Shown: piece by piece, positions 21,101-27,844 of the stretch
Numbering within the stretch: the stretch's first letter is position 1
How the letters are laid out: every line of letters begins with the position of its first letter
NCBI GenBank assembly: GCA_032615215.1
Contig: CP128433.1
Location: 1,633,501-1,697,500 of the forward strand
Length of the DNA: 64,000 nucleotides
Source: Microbulbifer sp. MKSA007
GTDB lineage: Bacteria > Pseudomonadota > Gammaproteobacteria > Pseudomonadales > Cellvibrionaceae
Direction: 5' to 3'
Notes under the pieces: model-generated
What the model was told of the DNA's origin: nothing
Database searches by the model: none
Seen by the model: the letters and a program-made list of their open reading frames with translations, nothing else
Position numbers and translations under genes: made by a program

Positions 21101-21754
21101 GACGCCGACGTAGATATCGACATAAATATTGATATCGACATTGATATTGATATCGACGTCGACATCATCATTATCAATATCGGAGATCATCCGCACGAGC
21201 AGAGCGCGCTTCATGGAAGTGATGTAGCGACTCTGGGTGGCGACGGAGATATGTTGGCAGATCCGTCATTCACTTGGGAACCGGACGGAGATGCTGATGC
21301 TGATGCTGATGCTGATGCTGATGCTGATGCTGATGCCGATGCCGATGCCGATGCCGATGCCGATGCCGATGCCGATGCCGATGCCGATGCCGATGCCGAT
21401 ACTAGCGTTGACATTGATATCAACATCGACATTTCAGTTGATATCGATATTGATATTGACATTACCATCATCAATATTGGATCAGATGTGGCAATGGACT
21501 CTGACGGCATACTGGATGTTGGTACTGCAACTGTGCCTGGTATTGACATGCTGGGTAGTGGCTCTGACTTGACTCTTGATGATCTATTCGAATCTGTGGG
21601 TAGCGATACTCAAATATTCGAGTCTGCTGGAGAGGTGGCTGGCGTAGATACGAGCCAAATTTCTAGTGGAGTAATGGATTCGATGGAGATGTCGGCAGCA
21701 ATTGACGACACTATCGGAGATATGTGGCAACAAAACAGCTTGAGCGACACTTAG
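18128..21754 (+). CDS. Giant poly(Asp-Ala) type I secreted surface protein with BapA/Lap-like N-terminus
   Basis: Seen: residues 1-140 resemble the BapA-type prefix domain of large biofilm adhesins (an acidic beta-rich part with DLVIVLKSGQIVIISGFY), with an AAAG motif at 97-100 and a hydrophobic segment at about 115-133 (WWIPALIALGVVVIAVAA). Residues 150-993 are 422 uninterrupted Asp-Ala dipeptides. Then come an Asp/Ile alternating segment (DVDIDINIDIDIDIDIDVD), a 60-residue link, a second Asp-Ala tract (1055-1091), a second Asp/Ile segment and an 85-residue acidic tail with GSDLTLDDLFES, of the kind seen near type I secretion signals. Inferred: secreted by the exporter encoded next, anchored during export by its N-terminus, with the Asp-Ala tract forming an extremely acidic stalk able to bind cations. 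There are no RTX nonapeptides and no recognisable ligand-binding domain. The gene has its own terminator. Confidence 0.85.
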   Translation: MIAKIFDKSTGSIDERSLEGLSLTSPGLVEMPADPEDIASFSKDGIDLVIVLKSGQIVIISGFYLLDEDGEHSELVLTGAGEPLMLASNGDLISAFAAAGGASYPAPAPVDPGISWWIPALIALGVVVIAVAASDNDDDNRDQFFIPDSDADADADADADADADADADADADADADADADADADADADADADADADADADADADADADADADADADADADADADADADADADADADADADADADADADADADADADADADADADADADADADADADADADADADADADADADADADADADADADADADADADADADADADADADADADADADADADADADADADADADADADADADADADADADADADADADADADADADADADADADADADADADADADADADADADADADADADADADADADADADADADADADADADADADADADADADADADADADADADADADADADADADADADADADADADADADADADADADADADADADADADADADADADADADADADADADADADADADADADADADADADADADADADADADADADADADADADADADADADADADADADADADADADADADADADADADADADADADADADADADADADADADADADADADADADADADADADADADADADADADADADADADADADADADADADADADADADADADADADADADADADADADADADADADADADADADADADADADADADADADADADADADADADADADADADADADADADADADADADADADADADADADADADADADADADADADADADADADADADADADADADADADADADADADADADADADADADADADADADADADADADADADADADADADADADADADADADADADADADADADADADADADADADADADADADADADADADADADADADADADADADADADADADADADADADADADADADADADADADADADADADADVDIDINIDIDIDIDIDVDIIIINIGDHPHEQSALHGSDVATLGGDGDMLADPSFTWEPDGDADADADADADADADADADADADADADADADADADADTSVDIDINIDISVDIDIDIDITIINIGSDVAMDSDGILDVGTATVPGIDMLGSGSDLTLDDLFESVGSDTQIFESAGEVAGVDTSQISSGVMDSMEMSAAIDDTIGDMWQQNSLSDT
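18575..21106 (+). repeat. GAYGCN hexanucleotide array, 422 copies (Asp-Ala tract 1)
   Basis: 2532 bases made only of GAT/GAC followed by GCN. The array opens with 11 perfect GATGCT units (18575-18640), then mixes GCC, GCG and GCA codons. Longer blocks recur inside it. The motif GATGCTGACGCAGATGCAG starts near 19966, 20083, 20236, 20422, 20591, 20789 and 20935, and larger blocks of roughly 340-370 bases repeat in the last third. Because the hexamer has no stop in four of six frames, long false frames appear on both strands. Confidence 0.97.
21290..21400 (+). repeat. Second GATGCT/GATGCC array (Asp-Ala tract 2)
   Basis: Seven perfect GATGCT units (21290-21331), then eleven GATGCC units and a final GAT. 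This order (GATGCT run then GATGCC run) is the same as at the beginning of the long tract. Both tracts are followed by an Asp/Ile alternating segment, so the pair looks like a duplicated module. Confidence 0.95.
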
Positions 21755-21782
21755 ATCTGAAAGCGACAAATTAACTTAAGTA

Positions 21783-21808
21783 CCGGGCCGTAAGGCCCGG
21801 TTTTTTTT
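21783..21808 (+). terminator. Intrinsic terminator after the Asp-Ala protein gene
   Basis: Perfect stem CCGGGCC-GTAA-GGCCCGG followed by eight T, 29 bases after the stop. It separates the abundant structural gene from the downstream secretion genes. Confidence 0.93.
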
Positions 21809-21883
21809 GGCTAGACTTTTGTGGCCACTCTACAGAATTTATGTAATTAGATGTTAATAGAGTGTTTAACCTCCCGGTAATTA

Positions 21884-23329
21884 TTGAAAGTGAATATAGT
21901 GGAAGTGTTTAAACCGAAAATGAAAATACCATTTGTGTTGACTCTGGTGTTTTGGTCAATCACAGCTGACGCCGATATATTAAGTTCTCCCCGTTCCTCT
22001 GAAGTAATTAGCCCAAGAAGCATGGAAGTAGAGGCTTATGATTCATTAAAAAAGTTTTCCTTTAGGGAGTATGAGGAAGGTATAAAGCGAACTGAATTCA
22101 ATATGCTTGAAGTGGTGCACCAAGCCGTCGGTTGGCATCCATTAATTGCAGAAGCCGTTGGGAATCTCTATCAGCAGAGGCAAGGCGTCAAAGCTGCACG
22201 ATCGGGATATTTTCCTCGATTGAATGCTGGAATTGTGGCCGGGAACGACTCCGAGTACAAAAGCGAAGGTGATGGACACGCGTTCCAGGTGAATATTTCC
22301 CAGATGGTTTATGACTTTGGCAAAGTATCTAGCAATGTTGACTTTGCAAAGGCTGGTGTACAAAGGTCTCAGGCTGAAGTTCTCCAATCTATTGACGAAG
22401 TTGCAAGGAGAACCGCAAAAGCGGCAATTGAGGTTCAGCGCTATCAGTCTCTGCTTTTAACTTCTGATGCACAAGTTAATGGCGTATCTGCTATTGCTGA
22501 TCTTGTGCAAATTCGAAAGGAGCGTGGAGTTAGTTCCCGCTCAGATGTGTTACAGGCGCAATCAAGAGTTGATGCTGCACAGGCATCTAAACAGCAAGTA
22601 GAAGCTTTGTTACGCCGATGGCGTACCACTTTACAGAATCTCACTGGATTCCAATCTCCATTTCGGGTGGCTATGTATGTTCCTGAGGACGTCGCACAAG
22701 CATGTGATGTCCAGTCTTTTGATTTGTCGTCAGTACCAGATGTACTTATTGCTGCCGCATCTAGAGCTGAAGCTGAAGCACAGCTTAAATCGGCAAAAGC
22801 AAATGCATGGCCAACCTTAACCCTTGATGGAAATGTGAATCAGTACTTGGATCAAAACTATGTTGATGCCAATGCACTTGATAGTAATGAGAAGGCGATT
22901 TTCTTTAATGTTTCCATGCCTATTTATCAAGGTGGAAAGATATCTGCCGGAAGAGAGGGGGCGAGTTATGCCTTGCTGTCGGCTGATGCGGCGAGAGACT
23001 CGGCACAATTATTTGTAACCCAAAAATATCGTGAGGCACAAGAAGAAGCTGAAGGGTTAATGCGTAGTTTGAGTTCGCTTAGCGCTAGGGAGAGCGCTAT
23101 AGCTGAAACAAGGGATCTATATAAACAGCAGTATTCCACTCTAGGCACGCGGACTCTAATTGATTTGCTAAATTCAGAACAGGAGCTACACATTGCCCGC
23201 CGAGAAAAAAATAATACGATTTTTGATTTGCACCTTCTAAAAATAGATTGTCTACATAGTCGTGGTGGTTTGCGCGAGGCATTTAAACTGGATGGAACCG
23301 AGATTCAGGGTGTGGAGGTGTTGCCTTGA
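21884..23329 (+). CDS. TolC-family outer-membrane channel of the type I secretion system (LapE-like)
   Basis: Outer-membrane efflux/secretion channel that would complete the exporter for the upstream protein. It shows the TolC-type repeat: HPLIAEAVGNLYQQRQGVKAARSGYFPRLNAG in the first half and ARAEAEAQLKSAKANAWPTLTLDGN in the second, with periodic heptad-like helices between. The frame opens at a TTG (21884); an ATG at 21920 starts directly on a signal peptide (MKIPFVLTLVFWSITADA) and may be the true start. The 3' end overlaps the ABC transporter gene by TTGA. Family certain, cargo inferred from position. Confidence 0.9.
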   Translation: MKVNIVEVFKPKMKIPFVLTLVFWSITADADILSSPRSSEVISPRSMEVEAYDSLKKFSFREYEEGIKRTEFNMLEVVHQAVGWHPLIAEAVGNLYQQRQGVKAARSGYFPRLNAGIVAGNDSEYKSEGDGHAFQVNISQMVYDFGKVSSNVDFAKAGVQRSQAEVLQSIDEVARRTAKAAIEVQRYQSLLLTSDAQVNGVSAIADLVQIRKERGVSSRSDVLQAQSRVDAAQASKQQVEALLRRWRTTLQNLTGFQSPFRVAMYVPEDVAQACDVQSFDLSSVPDVLIAAASRAEAEAQLKSAKANAWPTLTLDGNVNQYLDQNYVDANALDSNEKAIFFNVSMPIYQGGKISAGREGASYALLSADAARDSAQLFVTQKYREAQEEAEGLMRSLSSLSARESAIAETRDLYKQQYSTLGTRTLIDLLNSEQELHIARREKNNTIFDLHLLKIDCLHSRGGLREAFKLDGTEIQGVEVLP

Positions 23330-25524
23330 ATGGAAGCCAATTAGATATTGCGGGTGAAATTGAAAAGCCATTTTCCAGCTCTAAAAATAATGCCGCTAAC
23401 GTTACTCCTTGGTGTGAGGCAATAATTTCTATTGCTCGACATTATCGAATTGATTGCTCTTATGAAAGGGTCCGAATAGCTGGGAATTGGGGGGGATATA
23501 ACTCTATAGAAAGCGTTGTTAGGCAGATGGCGCGACAGGCCGGGCTTACGGCAACATTCAGCTCGTTCAATGAGTCTGCGATCAATTCGTGGCGTTTGCC
23601 CATTGTTGCCCAATTGGTGGATGGTCAGTTAGTTGTTGTAGAGTCTGTATCTAAAGATATGGAACTGAGTGTTATCTACTGTGGCGATAAAGGTCTAAAG
23701 AGTACAGTACATCTGGACGATTTAAAAAATAATGTTCTGAACCTGGCTATATTTCGTCCCAGGAGAACGGCAACAGACTCTCGTATAGATGACTATGTTA
23801 AGACTGAAGACAAGCATTGGTTTCGCCGGATTATCCTTAGGGATTTGAAACCCTATTTTCATGTGATGATTGCCACAACAATTGCAAATTCTCTAGCACT
23901 AGCTGGAATTGTTTTTTCAAAACAGGTCTATGACAGAGTCATTCCAGCTGAGTCTTTTCCTACCCTTTACGTTCTATTTAGCGGTGTTGTAGTAGCAATT
24001 ATCTTTGATTTTATTATGCGTACTATGCGAGTCAGGGTAACGGACTTGCTGGGGAAGCGTGCTGATATTCGTATGTCGGATTTGGTTTTTGGGCATGCTA
24101 TTAGGGTTAAAGATCAAGCCAGACCAAAATCAACCGGTACATTTATCTCTCAGATTAGAGACCTTGAGCGCATAAGAGAATTGTTTACATCTTCCACCGT
24201 TTTGGCTCTTGCAGATTTACCTTTTTTTGTACTCTTTCTGTTTGTTATGTGGTGGGTTGCTGGGAGCTTGGCACTAATACCTCTTGTAGCAGTTTTCTTG
24301 TTAATTATTCCTGGGTTGCTTCTTCAGCCGAGGCTTGCAAAGTTATCGAAGGAATCTATTAAAGAAGGAGCGCTACGTAATGCAATGCTAATAGAAACGG
24401 TTCAAGGGCTGGAAGATATAAAAGCCATGCAGGCGGAACAGCGCTTTCAAGGGCAGTGGAATCATTTCAACGCAGTCACCGCAGATTCCAATCTAAAGCT
24501 GCGATATCTGGTTGGTGTTTTACTGAGTTGGACCCATAACGTGCAGTCATCAGTTTTTGCTGTAGTTGTGTTATTTGGAGCTCCGATGGTCATGGCTGGC
24601 GACATGACAACGGGCGCACTGGTTGCTGCCTCTATTCTTGGTTCGCGGATGATGTCACCAATGGCAAATATCACCCAGGTTTTAAGCCGCTGGCAGCAAG
24701 CCCGGTTTGCGATGAAAGGAATTGATCAGATTATGCAGTTACCGGTTGATAACCCTGAAGATGAAAAGAAAGTGCAGAAGTCCTCGCTTCAAGGAAATTA
24801 TCACTTTAAACAGTCGGTTTATAACTATGGAGATGATACGTCTGATCCCGCTCTAGTTATTCCTGAATTAAAAATTACTCAAGGTGAACGGATTGCTATA
24901 TTAGGTCGAAATGGATCCGGTAAGTCAACGTTGCTACATGCACTGTCGGGTTATATTGAGCCCGCTCGTGGTCAGTTACGGTTAGATGATGTCAGCTTGG
25001 CTCATATAGATCCCGCTGATGTAAGACGAGATATTTCTCTCCTTAGCCAAAAGACAGGGCTATTCCATGGGACTATTTATGAAAATCTTGTCTTAGGTTC
25101 TCCCAATGCCAGCGATGATGAAATTCTCGTCGCACTTAAAATGAGTGGTGCTGAGACTTTTGTGAGTAAGCTCCCGAAAGGCTTGGGATCTATGATTCAA
25201 GAAGGTGGCTACGGGCTGTCTGGAGGGCAAAAGCAGTCTCTGCTGATTGCTAGGATTTTATTACGTCAACCAAATGTTCTTTTGCTGGATGAGCCTACTT
25301 CAGCACTGGACGAAGCCACTGAGAAAAAATTTATTTGTGCATTATCAGATTGGAGTGTAAACAAAACAGTTGTTATTGCAACTCATAGAACTAGCATCCT
25401 TAGCTTTGTAGATCGAATAATTGTGCTGGATAGTGGTCGAGTTGTTCTCGATGAGCCAAAAGAAAAAGCACTCTCTATTCTTTCTCGACGGAAGGATCCT
25501 AAGAAGGATGAAGAAGTTTCCTAG
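23326..25524 (+). CDS. Type I secretion ABC transporter (LapB/LssB-like)
   Basis: Inner-membrane permease-ATPase powering export. The 732 residues comprise an N-terminal C39-like region (about 1-145) without a clear catalytic Cys-His pair, a six-helix membrane domain (about 180-440) and an ATPase domain with Walker A GRNGSGKST (about 527), signature LSGGQKQS (about 631), Walker B VLLLDEPTS and the H-loop ATHRT. The inactive peptidase-like domain is typical of adhesin and RTX exporters that do not cleave a leader. Translation starts at a TTG inside the previous stop, with GGAGG 10 bases upstream, so the two genes are coupled. Confidence 0.93.
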   Translation: MNGSQLDIAGEIEKPFSSSKNNAANVTPWCEAIISIARHYRIDCSYERVRIAGNWGGYNSIESVVRQMARQAGLTATFSSFNESAINSWRLPIVAQLVDGQLVVVESVSKDMELSVIYCGDKGLKSTVHLDDLKNNVLNLAIFRPRRTATDSRIDDYVKTEDKHWFRRIILRDLKPYFHVMIATTIANSLALAGIVFSKQVYDRVIPAESFPTLYVLFSGVVVAIIFDFIMRTMRVRVTDLLGKRADIRMSDLVFGHAIRVKDQARPKSTGTFISQIRDLERIRELFTSSTVLALADLPFFVLFLFVMWWVAGSLALIPLVAVFLLIIPGLLLQPRLAKLSKESIKEGALRNAMLIETVQGLEDIKAMQAEQRFQGQWNHFNAVTADSNLKLRYLVGVLLSWTHNVQSSVFAVVVLFGAPMVMAGDMTTGALVAASILGSRMMSPMANITQVLSRWQQARFAMKGIDQIMQLPVDNPEDEKKVQKSSLQGNYHFKQSVYNYGDDTSDPALVIPELKITQGERIAILGRNGSGKSTLLHALSGYIEPARGQLRLDDVSLAHIDPADVRRDISLLSQKTGLFHGTIYENLVLGSPNASDDEILVALKMSGAETFVSKLPKGLGSMIQEGGYGLSGGQKQSLLIARILLRQPNVLLLDEPTSALDEATEKKFICALSDWSVNKTVVIATHRTSILSFVDRIIVLDSGRVVLDEPKEKALSILSRRKDPKKDEEVS

Positions 25525-25546
25525 AGGTTAGGATGGAGAAGCTGTA

Positions 25547-26791
25547 ATGCCAATTCCAGATGACTTCGGTTTTCGCCGCGAACCAAAACGCATCGCTCTC
25601 TTAGATATTGATTCACAAAATGATGAAAAACAATATGAGGATGATATTGATGATGCATCTCTCGTACGCTCAGGAAGAATAGTTTGGGTATTTTTTTTAT
25701 TGTTAGCCGCGTTGGTTTTTTGGTCTTACTTGGCCAAGGTTGATGAGGTTTCTTCTGGCGCTGGTAAAGTGGTTCCGACTTCGCGTTCACAGATTATCCA
25801 ATCATTAGAGGGAGGAATACTGGAGGATCTTAAAGTTTCTGAGGGGGATATTGTCGAAAAGGGTGAAGTGTTGGCGCAGTTGGATCCTACAAAATTACGT
25901 TCGAATGTAGAAGAAATATTGGCTCGCTACAGAGCTGCTTTGGCTAGTGTCGCGCGATTGAGTGCTGAGGTAAATAGTACATCGATTAAATTTCCAGAGG
26001 AACTGTCTTCGCATGCGGAGCTTATTGCTAAAGAAAGAAAACTATTTGATACGCGGCGGAGAGGATTAGCAGAATCGTTGAAAGGTTCAAAGGAAACCCT
26101 AGAGTTGGTCAATAAAGAGTTGTCTATCACCAGGTCGCTTGTCGAATCAGGGGCAGCCAGTAGTGTTGATCTTTTACGTCTGCAAAGACAAAAGTCTGAG
26201 TTGGAGACAAAGATAAATGAGATAAAATCTATGTACATGGTGAAAGCCCGAGAGGAGTTGGCAAACTTTAGTGCTGAAGTTGAGGCGCTGTCTTCTGTAG
26301 TTGAGGGGCGTTCTGACTCACTAATAAGACTTACTCACAAATCTCCTGTAAGAGGCATTGTTAAAGCTATTGAGGTTACAACTATTGGTGGCGTAATCCC
26401 CCCAAATGGAAAGATAATGGAGATTGTCCCACTTGATGATCAGCTTTTAGTTGAAGCAAAAATTTCCCCCAGGGATATCGCATTTATTCGTCCTGGGCAG
26501 GTAGCTAAAGTAAAAATTACTGCATACGACTATACGATTTATGGTGACTTAAATGGTACAGTGACGACTATATCTCCTGATACGATTCAAGATGAGTTTG
26601 TGCCAGGCGAATACTATTATAAGGTTTTCATCCTCACAGATACTGATTCTCTGGAAAATCATGAGGGTAATAAATTTCCGATAGTGCCAGGTATGATTGC
26701 AGCGGTAGATATAAAAACGGGTTCGAAAACTGTTTTTGATTATCTTATGAAGCCAATCAATAAGGCGGGTGAGGCGCTACGGGAAAGGTAA
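25547..26791 (+). CDS. HlyD-family membrane-fusion protein (LapC-like)
   Basis: Periplasmic adaptor linking ABC transporter and outer-membrane channel. A cytoplasmic tail of about 45 residues is followed by one membrane helix (about 46-64, VFFLLLAALVFWSYLA). The lipoyl-like half motifs are GKVVPTSRSQIIQSLEGGILEDLKVSEGDIVEKGEVLAQLD and HKSPVRGIVKAIEVTTIGGVIPPNG, with a long coiled-coil hairpin between (about 115-250), and the beta-barrel end has PGMIAAVDIKTGSKTVFDYL. Length 414 is usual. Its stop TAA overlaps the next ATG (TAATG). Confidence 0.93.
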   Translation: MPIPDDFGFRREPKRIALLDIDSQNDEKQYEDDIDDASLVRSGRIVWVFFLLLAALVFWSYLAKVDEVSSGAGKVVPTSRSQIIQSLEGGILEDLKVSEGDIVEKGEVLAQLDPTKLRSNVEEILARYRAALASVARLSAEVNSTSIKFPEELSSHAELIAKERKLFDTRRRGLAESLKGSKETLELVNKELSITRSLVESGAASSVDLLRLQRQKSELETKINEIKSMYMVKAREELANFSAEVEALSSVVEGRSDSLIRLTHKSPVRGIVKAIEVTTIGGVIPPNGKIMEIVPLDDQLLVEAKISPRDIAFIRPGQVAKVKITAYDYTIYGDLNGTVTTISPDTIQDEFVPGEYYYKVFILTDTDSLENHEGNKFPIVPGMIAAVDIKTGSKTVFDYLMKPINKAGEALRER

Positions 26792-27699
26792 TGGCGAAAT
26801 GGTTAGCTAACTCATTGGTGCACATTGTTTTTGGCTTCTTTGGTCTTTCTAGCTTATCTCAAGCTGAATCAAAAATTGTTACTCTTTCGGTTGAGGTCGC
26901 AATTACGAACTCTTCGAAGCAGGATATTAATGGTTATGTTCAAAGACTTTCTATGCCTGTAGAGTATAGTTTGCAGCAGTCATTAAAGAAGATTAGATAT
27001 AATTATCCAGAAAAAATTATTTACAAGAAGCATGGTGTAGGGGGTTCTAAGTACCTTGAGTTTGTGCTGAGTATTCCTGCTGGAAGGACAGTTTCCAGGA
27101 TTGTTGAGTTTGATTTAATGCTTACTTCATATGATTATACTCAATTGAGCAGGGGGCGAGACTTTTTTCCAAGTGGTACTTACTTAGAGTCAGCGAGGTT
27201 TATCGAGTCAGATTCCACTCCAATTAAAAAGTTATCCCTTAAAATACAAAATACTTTTGAAGATGAAGAGAGTCGTTTGAGGGCAGCTTTTTTGATTCCT
27301 CAAGCAATAATTAAATATAAAGTTCAGCCTACAAAAGGCGCTCTGGCGGGCCTTGAGTCAGGGGAGGGTGATTGTACAGAGCATGCGGCGCTTTTTGTCG
27401 CATTGGCACGCTCTATGGGGTATCCTGCAAGAGTTACTTCAGAGTTTCTTTTTTCCAAGAAAAAAAGATTTGATCGACCTAATCATCATGCCGCTGAAGT
27501 TTTTATGGGTGGTCGGTGGGTGCCGGTAGACCCCAATTTGGCGCAGAAGCCTTATCTTGGATATGGTTTCGGTAAGGGTAGTATAAGTAAAATTGTTCTT
27601 ACTCGAGAGTTTTCATGGGTTTGGTCTAATTTGTTTCCGAAAGATTTTAAAGGTAAAAAAAATAATGTTAGTGTTTCTGTTTTGTGGAGTTTGCAATAA
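26791..27699 (+). CDS. Secreted transglutaminase-like cysteine peptidase
   Basis: Signal peptide (about residues 1-25, ending LSQA), a beta-rich N-terminal domain, then a transglutaminase-like core with a complete triad: Cys195 in GDCTEHAAL, His232/233 in NHHAAEVF and Asp247 in VPVDPN. Such folds in bacteria are proteases or amide-forming enzymes. Being translationally coupled to the fusion-protein gene, it probably acts in the periplasm or outside on the secreted Asp-Ala protein. LapG, the known release protease of Lap systems, is a related but distinct family (C93), so this is an analogue by position, not an orthologue. No c-di-GMP receptor of the LapD type is next to it. Confidence 0.8.
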   Translation: MAKWLANSLVHIVFGFFGLSSLSQAESKIVTLSVEVAITNSSKQDINGYVQRLSMPVEYSLQQSLKKIRYNYPEKIIYKKHGVGGSKYLEFVLSIPAGRTVSRIVEFDLMLTSYDYTQLSRGRDFFPSGTYLESARFIESDSTPIKKLSLKIQNTFEDEESRLRAAFLIPQAIIKYKVQPTKGALAGLESGEGDCTEHAALFVALARSMGYPARVTSEFLFSKKKRFDRPNHHAAEVFMGGRWVPVDPNLAQKPYLGYGFGKGSISKIVLTREFSWVWSNLFPKDFKGKKNNVSVSVLWSLQ

Positions 27700-27844
27700 A
27701 TATTGAATTTCTGGATTCAATTATTTGTTATGGGTGGGTTTAGTAGGGCGTGCAGTGGTATAGCGAATTACATCTGTCGGCCAGATGTGTAAGTTTGATC
27801 TGTATCATGTTTTTCTTGAGTTGTCATGTGTTGGATTTTAAGTT

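Noticed and set aside
18488..21214. Long open frames of Ile/Gly/Arg, Met/Pro/Thr and Ser-Ala repeats across the Asp-Ala array, both strands
   Set aside because: They are by-products of the GAYGCN hexamer, which lacks stops in several frames. Only the Asp-Ala frame has a credible start, flanking domains and a terminator.
18575..21400. CRISPR-like repeat array
   Set aside because: There are no spacers; the repeats are contiguous hexamers inside a coding frame.
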